DNA of 44,283 nucleotides from an uncultured Prevotellaceae bacterium (GCA_902800585.1 CADCEW010000011.1:1-44283); one strand, 5' to 3'; counted from the stretch's first letter, positions 31,649-40,676 are shown. Program-made: numbers and translations. The notes: generated by a model not told the origin, from the sequence alone.

Positions 31649-32252
31649 GATCGCATTTTTCACAATGCGGACGACGAGAGGTACAGATATATCGTCCGTG
31701 AAGTAATAACCAATGATGTGCCCGTGGAATATCTTCTGCGGGTATATTTTTGACCAAAACTTGCTCCACTTTATAAGGGGTATCATCTTTCTTAGTGACT
31801 AATTCCAAACGATGACTGACACGGAAAACATGCGTATCGACAGCCATCGTTGATTTACCGAAGGCAACACTCTGAATGACATTAGCCGTCTTCCTACCAA
31901 CGCCAGGTAAGTCAAGCAACAGATTCATATCCGAAGGCACTTCTCCACCATGTTTTTCTACCAGTATTCGAGCCATTTTCACCAGATGTTCGGCCTTCGC
32001 GTTAGGGTAGGAGACACTGCTGATATATTCCAGAACATCTTCTGTTTTTGCTTTTGCCATTGTCTTTGCGTCAGGATAGTGACGGAACAATTCTGGTGTG
32101 ACTTGATTGATACGTTTGTCTGTACATTGGGCACTAAGTATCACAGCAACCAATAACTGGAAAACACTGCCGAATTCCAACTCTGTCTGTACCTCTGGCA
32201 TCTGTTCGCGGAAATATTTTAATATATACTCGTATCGCTCTTTTCGTGTCAT
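31608..32252 (-). CDS. nth: Endonuclease III
   Basis: Nth removes oxidised pyrimidines from DNA and nicks at abasic sites. The start at 32252 (MTRKERYEY) gives 214 residues; the upstream ATG at 32312 adds an atypical hydrophobic leader. Helix-hairpin-helix and active site are visible in LLDLPGVGRKTANVIQ (catalytic Lys in the LPGVGRKT loop) and AVDTHVFRV (catalytic Asp), and the 4Fe-4S cluster in CTSRRPHCEKCDLKGVC with Cys-x6-Cys-x2-Cys-x5-Cys spacing. The 3' end overlaps the Spy-like gene by 41 bp on the other strand, so the two transcripts are partly complementary. Confidence 0.95.
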   Translation of the reverse strand: MTRKERYEYILKYFREQMPEVQTELEFGSVFQLLVAVILSAQCTDKRINQVTPELFRHYPDAKTMAKAKTEDVLEYISSVSYPNAKAEHLVKMARILVEKHGGEVPSDMNLLLDLPGVGRKTANVIQSVAFGKSTMAVDTHVFRVSHRLELVTKKDDTPYKVEQVLVKNIPAEDIPRAHHWLLLHGRYICTSRRPHCEKCDLKGVCPSVSAYHP

Positions 32253-32277
32253 TTCTTTTATTATTATTATTTGAGTA

Positions 32278-32285
32278 CAAAGATA
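32278..32285 (-). promoter_or_regulatory. Probable promoter (-7 box) of nth
   Basis: TATCTTTG on the minus strand, 25 bases before the ATG, matches the -7 consensus; the expected TTTG at -33 is not clear. Confidence 0.45.
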
Positions 32286-32376
32286 AGAAAAAGTAATAAG
32301 AAACATATTCAAATAGTTGTTAATTCTGTTCGAAAAGTGTAATTATTTCAATAAAAAAACGTCTTTTACGAAGAAG

Positions 32377-32410
32377 GTTGTCGATTTTAGGTAAAAAATG
32401 ATTAATTTTG
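32377..32410 (+). promoter_or_regulatory. Promoter of the lipid/polyene-type cluster
   Basis: TAATTTTG (32403-32410) is an exact -7 box; GTTG (32377-32380), 22 bases upstream, is a near -33 box. The first gene of the cluster follows. Confidence 0.55.
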
Positions 32411-32457
32411 CACCCTGAATACAAAAATTGAGTAGAAAGGTCGAGAAAATTAACGCG

Positions 32458-33639
32458 ATGGTTGGCGAAAAGAATTCCGTGCAGATGAAAGAGAATATTG
32501 ACGTCATAATGGTACAGACCAGACGTCATATGAATGACTTTGTCAATGTGCCGAAGTTTATTTATAGCCATCAGGAGCAATATGTACCAGATCTGGACAG
32601 CGACGTACGTAATCTTTTCAATCCAAAGAAAAATCCAGGAATGAAGTTTTCTGTCATACAACCCTTTGTGGCCTATCAACACGAAGTACCTGTCGGTCGT
32701 ATTGTGGGTATCGTAAATAAGAAGGCTAATGAACGTTGGCAGACAAAGAACGTGCGTTTCTCGATGATAGAGTTTATTGATGACATGGCGGTATCCTGTG
32801 CTCTGATAGATGCTGTTAGCCAATGGGGTGCAACACAGGGGATGGATACGCTACATGGGCCATTAGGCATCACTGACTTCGACAAGGAAGGAATGCTCGT
32901 AGAAGATTTCCATCTTACAGGCTCTATTAACACGATATACAATCTTGATTATTATCCGCGCCACATGGAAACACTAGGATTAGAGAAAGAGGTGGATTGG
33001 GTGCAGATACGTGTCAAGATACCGGAGCAGATTCCTGCACGTTATCAGCGAGTGTCTCAATACTGCAGGGAACAGATGGGACTGCGGGTCATTAAGTTAA
33101 CGAATGACATGATTCATCGTCAGGGCTATGGTAAAAAAGTATTCAATCTGTTGAACGAAGCCTATATGCCTTTATTCGGGTTCTCAAAATTGTCTGACGA
33201 GCAGATCGACCATTTCCTGAACAAATACATCCCTGTGATTGACTTGCAGTTAGTTCCTGTGATTGTTGACAACAAGAATGAGGTAGTGGGCGTGGCAATC
33301 ACAATGGGAAGTCTGTCAAAAGCGATACGAAAGGCAAATGGTAGTTTGTGGCCTTTAGGATGGTATCATCTGTTGAAAGCACTAAAATGGAAACATGAAG
33401 ATAATGCAGAGATGCTACTCATCGCCATTCGTCCAGACTTGCAGGGATATGGTGTGAATGCACTTTTCTTTGAAGACTTGATACCTATATATAATAAATA
33501 TGGGTTCCGTTGGGCGGAAACAGGTCCACAGTTAGAAGATAACGTGCGTGAACTGTCACAGTGGAAACCACTGAACCCAGAGATAGTAAAACGCAGAAGA
33601 TGTTATAAGTTGAAGATAAAAGATAATTATTTAAAATGA
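32458..33639 (+). CDS. GNAT-fold acyltransferase-like protein
   Basis: The protein is 393 residues from ATG 32458; TTG at 32428 or ATG at 32485 are alternatives. Two regions suggest a tandem GNAT-like fold: the N-terminal part (FVAYQHEVPVGRIVGIVNKK, then GWGATQ-like VSQWGATQGMDTLHGPLGIT), and the C-terminal part LLIAIRPDLQGYGVNALFF with a plausible acyl-CoA or acyl-ACP loop, then YNKYGFRWAETGPQLEDN. Such proteins occur at the head of fatty-acid-like synthesis clusters in Bacteroidales. It overlaps the ketosynthase gene by ATGA. The donor could be an acyl-ACP from this cluster; the acceptor is unknown, so the call stays at fold level. Confidence 0.65.
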   Translation: MVGEKNSVQMKENIDVIMVQTRRHMNDFVNVPKFIYSHQEQYVPDLDSDVRNLFNPKKNPGMKFSVIQPFVAYQHEVPVGRIVGIVNKKANERWQTKNVRFSMIEFIDDMAVSCALIDAVSQWGATQGMDTLHGPLGITDFDKEGMLVEDFHLTGSINTIYNLDYYPRHMETLGLEKEVDWVQIRVKIPEQIPARYQRVSQYCREQMGLRVIKLTNDMIHRQGYGKKVFNLLNEAYMPLFGFSKLSDEQIDHFLNKYIPVIDLQLVPVIVDNKNEVVGVAITMGSLSKAIRKANGSLWPLGWYHLLKALKWKHEDNAEMLLIAIRPDLQGYGVNALFFEDLIPIYNKYGFRWAETGPQLEDNVRELSQWKPLNPEIVKRRRCYKLKIKDNYLK

Positions 33640-34850
33640 ATAGAGTAGTTATTACAGGAATGGGAATCTGGTCGTGTCTGGGTACAACCCTTGAAGAAGT
33701 ACGCCAGTCCCTTTATGAAGGAAAGAGTGGAATTGTTCTGAGTCAGGAACGAGTGAATGCTGGATTCCGTTCACCGTTTACCGCTAATGTTCCACGTCCA
33801 GACTTGAAACCGTTTATTGGTCGTAACCAGCGGCAGTTTATGCCTGAGGAGGCACAGTATGCTTATTTGGCAACAAAAGACGCTTTAGAAGCTGCCCGTC
33901 TTGATATGGATTATATTGATCAGCATGAGGTAGGCATTATCTATGGCAACGATTCCGTAGCTGAAGCTACGATGATAGCACTCGATAAATTCCGCAATGC
34001 CGGCTCGACAGCAGCCTGCGGCAGTGGTGCCATCTTCCAGTCGATGAACTCGACAGTGACTATGAATTTAGCTTGTTTATTCCATCTTAAGGGTATCAAT
34101 TTGACAGCCTCGGCAGCATGTGCAAGTGGTTCTCAATCGATAGGACTTGGAGCCTTGCTTGTTCGTAATGGATTGCAGGAGTGTGTAGTTTGTGGTGGTG
34201 CTCAAGAGGCCAATATGTATGGTGTGGCATCGTTTGACGGTATTCAGTCATTTGCATTGAATGACGATGCAACAAAGGCCAGTCGTCCATTTGATCGCGA
34301 CCGCAATGGATTAGTACCTGGCGGTGGTGCTGCAACTGTGATACTTGAGAATTACGAGAGTGCAGTGCGTCGTGGAGCCCCCATTCTGGCAGAAATCGTT
34401 GGTTGGGGATTCTCAGGAAATGGCGACCATATCTCAACGCCCAATGTAGCAGGACCAGCCCGTTCATTGGAACTTTGTCTAAAAGATGCGGGTGTCAGTC
34501 CGCGAGATATCGGCTATGTGAATGCCCATGCTACCTCGACCAAGATCGGTGATGCGCGTGAGGCTATGGCTATTGCTCAGGCCTTTGGCGACTATAAAGT
34601 GCCCGTGACATCGACCAAGAGTCAGACAGGTCATGAGATGTGGATGGCAGGAGCTTCTGAAATCATCTACTCGATGCTGATGATGAAGAATGATTTTATC
34701 GCAGGAAGTGTGAATTTTGAGAATCCTGATGAAGAGACAGGTTGTATCAATGTATTAGGAGAAACTAAAGAAATACATTTCGACCAGTTCCTAAGTAACT
34801 CCTTCGGCTTTGGAGGAACCAATTCGACATTAATCGTAAAAAACTTATAA
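33636..34850 (+). CDS. Beta-ketoacyl-ACP synthase (KAS II-type)
   Basis: The 404-residue thiolase-fold condensing enzyme extends an acyl chain by Claisen condensation with malonyl-ACP. The active site is complete: Cys162 in TASAACASGSQ, His298 in NAHATSTKIGD and His333 in KSQTGHEMWMAGA. The HATST in place of HGTST differs by one residue from FabF and is seen in secondary ketosynthases of polyene-type clusters. Only one ketosynthase gene is in this cluster, with no chain-length-factor partner. It overlaps the GNAT-like gene and precedes the ACP gene by 12 bp. A role in a dedicated pathway rather than primary fatty acid synthesis is inferred from the neighbours. Confidence 0.92.
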   Translation: MNRVVITGMGIWSCLGTTLEEVRQSLYEGKSGIVLSQERVNAGFRSPFTANVPRPDLKPFIGRNQRQFMPEEAQYAYLATKDALEAARLDMDYIDQHEVGIIYGNDSVAEATMIALDKFRNAGSTAACGSGAIFQSMNSTVTMNLACLFHLKGINLTASAACASGSQSIGLGALLVRNGLQECVVCGGAQEANMYGVASFDGIQSFALNDDATKASRPFDRDRNGLVPGGGAATVILENYESAVRRGAPILAEIVGWGFSGNGDHISTPNVAGPARSLELCLKDAGVSPRDIGYVNAHATSTKIGDAREAMAIAQAFGDYKVPVTSTKSQTGHEMWMAGASEIIYSMLMMKNDFIAGSVNFENPDEETGCINVLGETKEIHFDQFLSNSFGFGGTNSTLIVKNL

Positions 34851-34862
34851 AAACAAAAAGCA

Positions 34863-35108
34863 ATGACAAGAAATGAGATTATTGAGCAGGTTAACGAGCT
34901 GCTCGCCAACGAGTTTGAAGTAGAAGTAAGTGACATCACCCCAGAGGCAAATATCAAGGAGACATTGAGCCTTGACAGTCTAAGTCTGGTAGATATGGTA
35001 GCTCTGTTGCAGGTAAACTACAAGGTAACCATCCCTGTGAGCGAATTGCACAAGATACAATCGTTCAACGACCTGTACGACTACATTGAGCAGAACATTC
35101 CTGCATGA
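34863..35108 (+). CDS. Acyl carrier protein
   Basis: The 81-residue protein is a dedicated ACP. The phosphopantetheine attachment site is Ser39 in LSLDSLSLVDMV, and the acidic four-helix pattern is normal. It differs from the usual primary AcpP (which has DSL with LDTVELVM), so it probably serves only this cluster. Its stop overlaps the following dehydratase start (ATGA at 35105-35108). Confidence 0.94.
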   Translation: MTRNEIIEQVNELLANEFEVEVSDITPEANIKETLSLDSLSLVDMVALLQVNYKVTIPVSELHKIQSFNDLYDYIEQNIPA

Positions 35109-35530
35109 GGTATAGGGATGAAGATATCAAACGTTTGATACCTCAACGTGAACCATTTATTATGGTTGACGAGATAGAGGTTAGTGATGGTACCCATGCT
35201 GTCACTAACCTTACCATTCGTACAGATAATTATTTTATGCTACCTGACCGCACCATGTCGGAAACAGGACTGATAGAGCATATTGCCCAGTCGTGTTCGG
35301 CATTGGCGGGTAGTGCGGCTATAGAGCAACAGATGGATAATCCGCCAGTCGGACTTATTGGTGAAGTTAAGCACTTCGAATGTCAAAGGCGACCCTGTTT
35401 GGATGAAAAGGTGGAAACATCTATAGAATTTGGATTTGTCTTCGGGAATGTGACGATAGCAACAGGCGAGAGCCATGTCGGTGAGGAACTGATAGCCAAA
35501 GCTCAACTTAAGATATTTATGCAGCAATGA
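35105..35530 (+). CDS. Hotdog-fold 3-hydroxyacyl-ACP dehydratase-like protein
   Basis: The 141-residue single hotdog domain aligns in outline with FabZ/ApeP-type dehydratases: LIPQREPFIMVDEI near the start, then LIEHIAQSCSALAG, in which Glu58 is at the catalytic glutamate position. The FabZ catalytic histidine in the motif FPGHFP is not present; the equivalent segment reads NYFMLPDRTMSETG. Residue 14 is Gln where FabZ has His in LPHRPPF. Either catalysis uses a different residue, as in some aryl-polyene dehydratases, or the protein is a thioesterase or a binding partner. It is coupled by ATGA to the ACP gene and to the MMPL gene (35527-35530). Confidence 0.75.
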   Translation: MRYRDEDIKRLIPQREPFIMVDEIEVSDGTHAVTNLTIRTDNYFMLPDRTMSETGLIEHIAQSCSALAGSAAIEQQMDNPPVGLIGEVKHFECQRRPCLDEKVETSIEFGFVFGNVTIATGESHVGEELIAKAQLKIFMQQ

Positions 35531-37977
35531 CAAACTACTTCATATGTATTTATCATTATTTTCGTAACCATCGACTGATCTGCTGGCTGTCGATGGTTGT
35601 CCTTTTTGTCTTCTTTGGCTATTTTGCCACACAGATACATCTTGAGGAGGATATCAACAAGTTAATGCCCTCGTCTAAGAATGAGGATGGCACTACAAAA
35701 CTGGCCTTTGCCGACCTGAAGATTAAGGACAAGACATTCTTATTATTCGAGGATACTGGAGGAGTAGGAAGTAGTAAGCTCCATGAGACCTGTGATGCTT
35801 TCGTAGATTCCTTGCTGGCAGAGGACAAAGACTCCGTTATAGGTGATATCTTTTATCGCTTGGATGAAGACTTGCTGCCTGAGGCTGTTGATTATTTGAG
35901 TAACCACCTGCCTGCCTATATTGACACAACGGCGTACGCTCGGTTCGATTCTCTGTTGACTCGTGAACATTTTGTTCAACAAATGCTGCAAAACCACGAA
36001 GACCTAGTGAGTGAAGTGGGAGAGATGTTCCCAGAATTGGTTGAGATGGACCCCATGGGTATGCGTAATGTTTTGGCTGAGCAGATGAAACCCCTGTTGA
36101 GTGCTGGCAGTTATCAGACGATAGACAACCACTTCTTCGTACCTGATTCTACCGTATGCATCGCCTTTATAACTCCTCGTTTTTCATCAACGAATACGGG
36201 ACAGGGCTCTGCGCTCTTTGAACAGTTGAACAAACTGATTAGCCAGTTTGCGATTTCTCATCCTAACATTCGTATCACCTATCATGGAACACCCGCCAGT
36301 GGTTATTACAATTCGACACAGATTAAGCATGACTTGACGACGACTATCACAGGAGCATTGGTTCTGGTATTATTATTCCTGTTATTCTGTTTCCGCAGAT
36401 GGGATACTATTCCCTTGCTATTGCTCCCTGTAGTCTTCGGTACTTTGTTCGGACTTTCGATGATGTACTGGTTGAAAGGCGAGTTCTCACTGTTAGCCTT
36501 AGGTATTGGCGGTGTCGTATTGGGAGTGGCATTGAGTTATGTCCTTCACATTCTGACCCATCACCAGTATGTTGGTGATGGAGAAAAGATGTTGCGTGAC
36601 CAAGTAAAACCCGTGCTATTGGGATGCATTACTACCATAGGTTCCTTTGCAGGACTTATTTTCATCAATACGGCTCTTTTGCAAGACTTCGGATTGTTTG
36701 CTGCCTTCGCCATTCTTGGTACAACCCTGTTCTCGCTGACCTATTTGCCTCAGATGCTCAGCAGTAAGACGAATCCGTCATCCTTTAAGTGGCTTGACCG
36801 CATCAATAGCTATCCTTTCGACCAGAAGAAACCTTTGCTGGCTGTCGTACTCTTGGTTGTTGTCATTGGCGTAGGAGCTTATTTTGTAGGCGGCATACGC
36901 TTCGATGCCGATATGCATAATCTGGGGTATCTGGATGATATGACGGAATACTCTGAACAATTGCTTAGGAAGAAGACCTATACAGGTGATAAGACAAAGT
37001 ATTTTGCCAGTCAGGGTAAGACAATGGAAGAGGCGGTAGAAAAATTTGCCATCCTCGACCATAAACTTGACTCCATGCAGCAACTGGGACTGGTGAAGAG
37101 TTATACACGCACCAACCAGATATTCGTACCTATGCGTGTTCAGCAGGAACGTATTCATGCATGGAAGAATTTCTGGTCTCAGGATCGTCTGGCTAAGGTG
37201 CGCACACTGATAGCCCAGACAGCACCGCAGGCCGACCTAAATGCAGAAGCCTTTGATACATTCTTTACGATGGCTACCAACGAATATGAGCCAGACTCGC
37301 TCTATGCCGCAGGATTGTTACCTGAGGGCTACCAGTCGACGATGATGGAACAGTCGTATGGTGGTGACTATCTTTGCTTCACCTCTGTTCGTTGTAAAAA
37401 CGACTCTGTGCGCAGCAATGAAAGTGACTATATCCGTATCTGTGATGCCATTGCCAGCAATCCGAACCTACTGGTGCTTGACACCTATTATTATACTACG
37501 GACACGCTTTTGCAAATGAATGACGACTTCAACGTGCTGCAATGGCTCTCTATGCTGTTCGTATTTGTAGTATTGCTTTTGAGTTTCCATTTTAATTTGA
37601 AGCATACGTTACTCGGCTTCATGCCCATCCTGCTCAGTTGGCTCATCGTACTGGGTGCCATGGTACTGTTCGAAGTGAGATTTAATCTCATTAGCATCAT
37701 TATTTCAACGTTTATCTTTGGTATTGGAGTCGATTATAGTATCTTTGTGATGAACGGTCTTATTTCAGACAAAGATAACAAATTACAATATCATAAGACG
37801 GCTATCCTGTTGAGTGCTGTCACCCTTCTCACCACAGTCAGCAGCATGTTGATTGCTACTCATCCTGCTATCCGCAGTGTCGGATTCTCTACACTTGTCG
37901 GATTGTTGTCTGCGGTCATATTGGCATACGTCTTACAACCTGCTGTGTATAGATGGCTCAACCAACATAAGAAATGA
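35527..37977 (+). CDS. MMPL/RND-family exporter
   Basis: The 816-residue protein begins with a membrane segment (about 16-36), has a first large periplasmic loop (about 37-270), five or six membrane segments (about 275-420), a second loop (about 445-660) and a final membrane bundle (about 675-810) with FGIGVDYSIFVMNGL, the Asp of which is in the conserved GxxxD site of the family; the first half has LGVALSYVLH and lacks that Asp. Related proteins carry lipids or lipid-like polyenes across the inner membrane. It is coupled by ATGA to its neighbours. Substrate would be the product of the preceding genes, handed to the LolA-like protein encoded at the end; that is inference. Confidence 0.9.
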   Translation: MTNYFICIYHYFRNHRLICWLSMVVLFVFFGYFATQIHLEEDINKLMPSSKNEDGTTKLAFADLKIKDKTFLLFEDTGGVGSSKLHETCDAFVDSLLAEDKDSVIGDIFYRLDEDLLPEAVDYLSNHLPAYIDTTAYARFDSLLTREHFVQQMLQNHEDLVSEVGEMFPELVEMDPMGMRNVLAEQMKPLLSAGSYQTIDNHFFVPDSTVCIAFITPRFSSTNTGQGSALFEQLNKLISQFAISHPNIRITYHGTPASGYYNSTQIKHDLTTTITGALVLVLLFLLFCFRRWDTIPLLLLPVVFGTLFGLSMMYWLKGEFSLLALGIGGVVLGVALSYVLHILTHHQYVGDGEKMLRDQVKPVLLGCITTIGSFAGLIFINTALLQDFGLFAAFAILGTTLFSLTYLPQMLSSKTNPSSFKWLDRINSYPFDQKKPLLAVVLLVVVIGVGAYFVGGIRFDADMHNLGYLDDMTEYSEQLLRKKTYTGDKTKYFASQGKTMEEAVEKFAILDHKLDSMQQLGLVKSYTRTNQIFVPMRVQQERIHAWKNFWSQDRLAKVRTLIAQTAPQADLNAEAFDTFFTMATNEYEPDSLYAAGLLPEGYQSTMMEQSYGGDYLCFTSVRCKNDSVRSNESDYIRICDAIASNPNLLVLDTYYYTTDTLLQMNDDFNVLQWLSMLFVFVVLLLSFHFNLKHTLLGFMPILLSWLIVLGAMVLFEVRFNLISIIISTFIFGIGVDYSIFVMNGLISDKDNKLQYHKTAILLSAVTLLTTVSSMLIATHPAIRSVGFSTLVGLLSAVILAYVLQPAVYRWLNQHKK

Positions 37978-39383
37978 AATATGATATTGTCATAATAGGA
38001 AGTGGACTGGGAGGACTGATATGTGCCCGACAGTTAGCACAGTCAGGAAGGAGTGTACTGGTGTTGGAACGGCAGGTACAGCCTGGAGGTTGTCTACAGA
38101 GTTACCGTCGTGACAATATGGATTTTGACACGGGACTGCACTATGTGGGTGGTTTAGCAGAAGGACAACCTCTATACGATGCCTTCCAGCAGTTGGGTTT
38201 GATGCGACTTCCCTGGCACAGACTGGATGTCGATGGCTTCGATCAGATCACTATTGGCAAGCAGACCTTTCCTTTAGCGGAGGGCTTCAATCATTTCGCT
38301 ACCTCGCTGGGAGAATACTTCCCTCATGAGAAGAATAGTTTGAATCAGTATGTAAAGATGCTTAAACATCTTCCTCCTATGGAGGAAATCAGTCAGGTTG
38401 GTGCTTACAATTATCTGAAGTCTCTCTTCCATGACCCACTTCTCATCAACGTACTTTCTGGTACAGCCATGAAGATGGAACTTAGGCGTGAGTCGTTGCC
38501 TCTATTCAATTTTGCCCATAGTATGAGCAGTTATATCCAAAGCAGTTGGCGACTGAAAGGTAGTGGTAATCTGATAGTCAACTCGCTGATAAAAGATATC
38601 AAAGACTTTGGCGGAGAAATCATCTGTCGTGCAGAGGTTAAGGAATTGAAAGAACAGGGTGGAAAGATTGTAGCAGCAAAATGTCCTAATGGAAAAACAT
38701 ATGAAGGTACTATCTTCATCAGTGATGTTCATCCACAACTGACCTTCAATTGGATCAAGGAATCCTACCTGCTTAAGGGAATCTTCCGTCGTCGTATAAA
38801 TTCTTTGGAGAACACTTTTGGTGTATTCACTGCATCGTTGGTATTGAAGCCTAACACATTGCTTTATTTCAATCATAATAAATATGTATATAAGAAAGCC
38901 AACGTATGGACTTTCCATGAGGATGTTGGTGGTCTTGGTGGAGTGATGATCAGTTGTAGGGTTCCTGAGACAGGTAACTATGCAAGGCAGATAGATCTGT
39001 TGACGCCGATGCCATGGGTATTAAATAAAGCGTGGGAAGACACTAAAGTTGGTCGTCGAGGCGAGATATATGAATTGCATAAAGAATTTCTGTCCGATGA
39101 ATGTATACGTTTGGCTGAAAGGGTTATACCTGGGCTACATGACATGATTGAGAAAAGATATATCAGTACGCCTTTGACTTGGCGCGACTATACGCTGTCG
39201 CCCTGCGGTTCGGCTTTTGGTATCAGGAAAGACTATCGTCAGCCTTTGATGACGATGTTATCGCCCAAGACACCGATTCCTAACCTATTCCTGACTGGCC
39301 AGAGTCTGGTACTGCATGGACTGGAAGGTGTGACAATGACTGCATTTAATACATTAGAAACGATAAAGGATAGTAGATTATGA
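37974..39383 (+). CDS. FAD-dependent oxidoreductase, phytoene desaturase-like
   Basis: The 469-residue protein starts with the dinucleotide-binding motif MKYDIVIIGSGLGGLICARQLAQ (Gly-x-Gly-x2-Gly), followed by VLVLERQVQPGGCLQS and the FDTGLHYVGG segment typical of the carotenoid desaturase/isomerase (CrtI) superfamily. The C-terminal end LFLTGQSLVLHGLEGVTMTAF is the second nucleotide-binding part. The enzyme would oxidise or isomerise a double bond in an acyl or polyene chain. It lies between the exporter and FabG in an ATGA-coupled series, so it most likely acts on the product of this cluster rather than on carotenoids: no phytoene synthase or other carotenoid gene is nearby. Confidence 0.85.
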   Translation: MKYDIVIIGSGLGGLICARQLAQSGRSVLVLERQVQPGGCLQSYRRDNMDFDTGLHYVGGLAEGQPLYDAFQQLGLMRLPWHRLDVDGFDQITIGKQTFPLAEGFNHFATSLGEYFPHEKNSLNQYVKMLKHLPPMEEISQVGAYNYLKSLFHDPLLINVLSGTAMKMELRRESLPLFNFAHSMSSYIQSSWRLKGSGNLIVNSLIKDIKDFGGEIICRAEVKELKEQGGKIVAAKCPNGKTYEGTIFISDVHPQLTFNWIKESYLLKGIFRRRINSLENTFGVFTASLVLKPNTLLYFNHNKYVYKKANVWTFHEDVGGLGGVMISCRVPETGNYARQIDLLTPMPWVLNKAWEDTKVGRRGEIYELHKEFLSDECIRLAERVIPGLHDMIEKRYISTPLTWRDYTLSPCGSAFGIRKDYRQPLMTMLSPKTPIPNLFLTGQSLVLHGLEGVTMTAFNTLETIKDSRL

Positions 39384-40102
39384 GTAAATATGCATTAGTA
39401 ACAGGTGGTAGCCGAGGTATCGGACGAGCCATCTGCATCAAACTGGCCCAGGAGGGTTATCAAGTTATCATTAACTATTGTAGTAAAGAGACTGAGGCAC
39501 AGAATACATTGGAGATGACAGGTAACAAAGGAGAGTTATTGCCTTTCGATGTTAGCAATGCCGAACAGACACGCACAGCTCTCAGCGATTGGCAGAGCCG
39601 TCATCCTGACGATTATATAGAGGTGGTTGTCAACAATGCTGGTATTCGTCGCGATAATGTAATGGCACTGATGCCTGAGGATGACTGGCATCGTGTACTT
39701 GACATCACACTCTCTGGCTTCTATAATGTCACTCAACCCCTGCTGCCAGCCATGCAATTGCACAAGTTCGGACGCATCGTCAACATGGCAAGTGTCAGTG
39801 GACTGAAAGGTCTGCCTGGACAAACGAACTATTCAGCGGCAAAGGGTGGTATTATTGCTGCAACAAAAGCATTGGCGCAAGAGGTTGCTCGCCGAGGTAT
39901 TACAGTTAATGCTGTAGCCCCAGGATTTATCAAAACCGATATGACTGAGGGACTTGACGAGGCTGCACTGAAGAAAACGATTCCTGCCAATCGTTTTGGT
40001 ACGCCAGAGGAAGTGGCCGACTTAGTAGCTTTCTTGGTATCGCCTAATGCTGGCTATATCACAGGAAATGTAGTATCAATCAATGGTGGACTATATACTT
40101 AG
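39380..40102 (+). CDS. 3-oxoacyl-ACP reductase (FabG-type short-chain dehydrogenase)
   Basis: The 240-residue short-chain dehydrogenase has TGGSRGIGRAI (nucleotide site), NNAG (residues 85-88), the catalytic Ser138, Tyr151 and Lys155 (MASVSG and YSAAKGG), and the FabG-like end NAGYITGNVVSINGG. It would reduce the 3-keto group after each condensation by the ketosynthase of this cluster, using NADPH. It overlaps the FAD-enzyme gene by ATGA. It is distinct from the primary fabG, which normally lies with fabD and fabF; this assignment rests on context. Confidence 0.92.
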   Translation: MSKYALVTGGSRGIGRAICIKLAQEGYQVIINYCSKETEAQNTLEMTGNKGELLPFDVSNAEQTRTALSDWQSRHPDDYIEVVVNNAGIRRDNVMALMPEDDWHRVLDITLSGFYNVTQPLLPAMQLHKFGRIVNMASVSGLKGLPGQTNYSAAKGGIIAATKALAQEVARRGITVNAVAPGFIKTDMTEGLDEAALKKTIPANRFGTPEEVADLVAFLVSPNAGYITGNVVSINGGLYT

Positions 40103-40131
40103 TTCATAGTTAAGAATTAATAGTTAAGATT

Positions 40132-40626
40132 ATGAAAACAAGAATTCTGATAGTTTTGTTTTGTATGCTGGCATGCTATGCTAATGCCCAGCAACCTGTT
40201 ACCAAAGTTTCTCATAGTAAGGCCGTTAAGACTGATGTTGTGACGACAGGTGAGGTAATCATCAAGAAACCTGACTACATCTGTATTTCGACGGATGGTG
40301 GTCGTGATCAGTTACTGATGGAAGGCACGAAGTTTACCATGACTCAGAAGGGCAAGAAGCATGTTACTGATAGTCGCAAGAATGCGCTGTTCGCCGACTT
40401 CCACGCAGTGCTGAAAGCCGTTATCAACCAACAGTCCATCCCAACGGGTAATGATATTAAGGTGACAACGACAGGTAGTGAACAGACTGTTACCATCACA
40501 CCAACGGGAAAGAAACGTCAGATGTTCACTTCGTTCGTGCTCGTTATCGACAGCAAGTCGTCGGCAATGAAGCGCCTTCGTATGAACGGTCGTAACAATA
40601 GTTATACTGAATATACTTTTAAATAA
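40132..40626 (+). CDS. LolA-like periplasmic carrier protein
   Basis: The 164-residue protein has a signal peptide (MKTRILIVLFCMLACYANAQ) and a mature beta-rich domain: VTTGEVIIKKPDYICIS, then DQLLMEGTKFTMTQKGKK and VTITPTGKKRQMFTSFVLVIDSKS, which fits the LolA/LppX fold used to carry lipids or lipoproteins through the periplasm. In aryl-polyene gene clusters such proteins accompany the MMPL exporter. A stop-to-start gap of 29 bp, holding a 14-bp-period repeat, separates it from fabG, so it is the last gene of the operon. Confidence 0.78.
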   Translation: MKTRILIVLFCMLACYANAQQPVTKVSHSKAVKTDVVTTGEVIIKKPDYICISTDGGRDQLLMEGTKFTMTQKGKKHVTDSRKNALFADFHAVLKAVINQQSIPTGNDIKVTTTGSEQTVTITPTGKKRQMFTSFVLVIDSKSSAMKRLRMNGRNNSYTEYTFK

Positions 40627-40653
40627 AGCGTCTGAGACACGTCAGGTCAGTTT

Positions 40654-40674
40654 CCTACTCTTGTATAGGGTAGG
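40654..40674. terminator. Possible bidirectional hairpin between convergent genes
   Basis: CCTACTC (40654-40660) pairs with GGGTAGG (40668-40674) with one wobble pair, between the convergent LolA-like gene and the AlkZ-related gene. There is no proper U-tract on either side. Confidence 0.35.
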
Positions 40675-40676
40675 GA

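Noticed and set aside
32320-32823. 167-codon frame on the minus strand over the start of the GNAT-like gene
   Set aside because: It is antisense to a well-supported gene and its composition mirrors that gene; no motif or promoter supports it.
37974-39383. Carotenoid synthesis gene
   Set aside because: The protein is CrtI-like, but no phytoene synthase or other carotenoid gene is nearby; the neighbours point to an acyl product.
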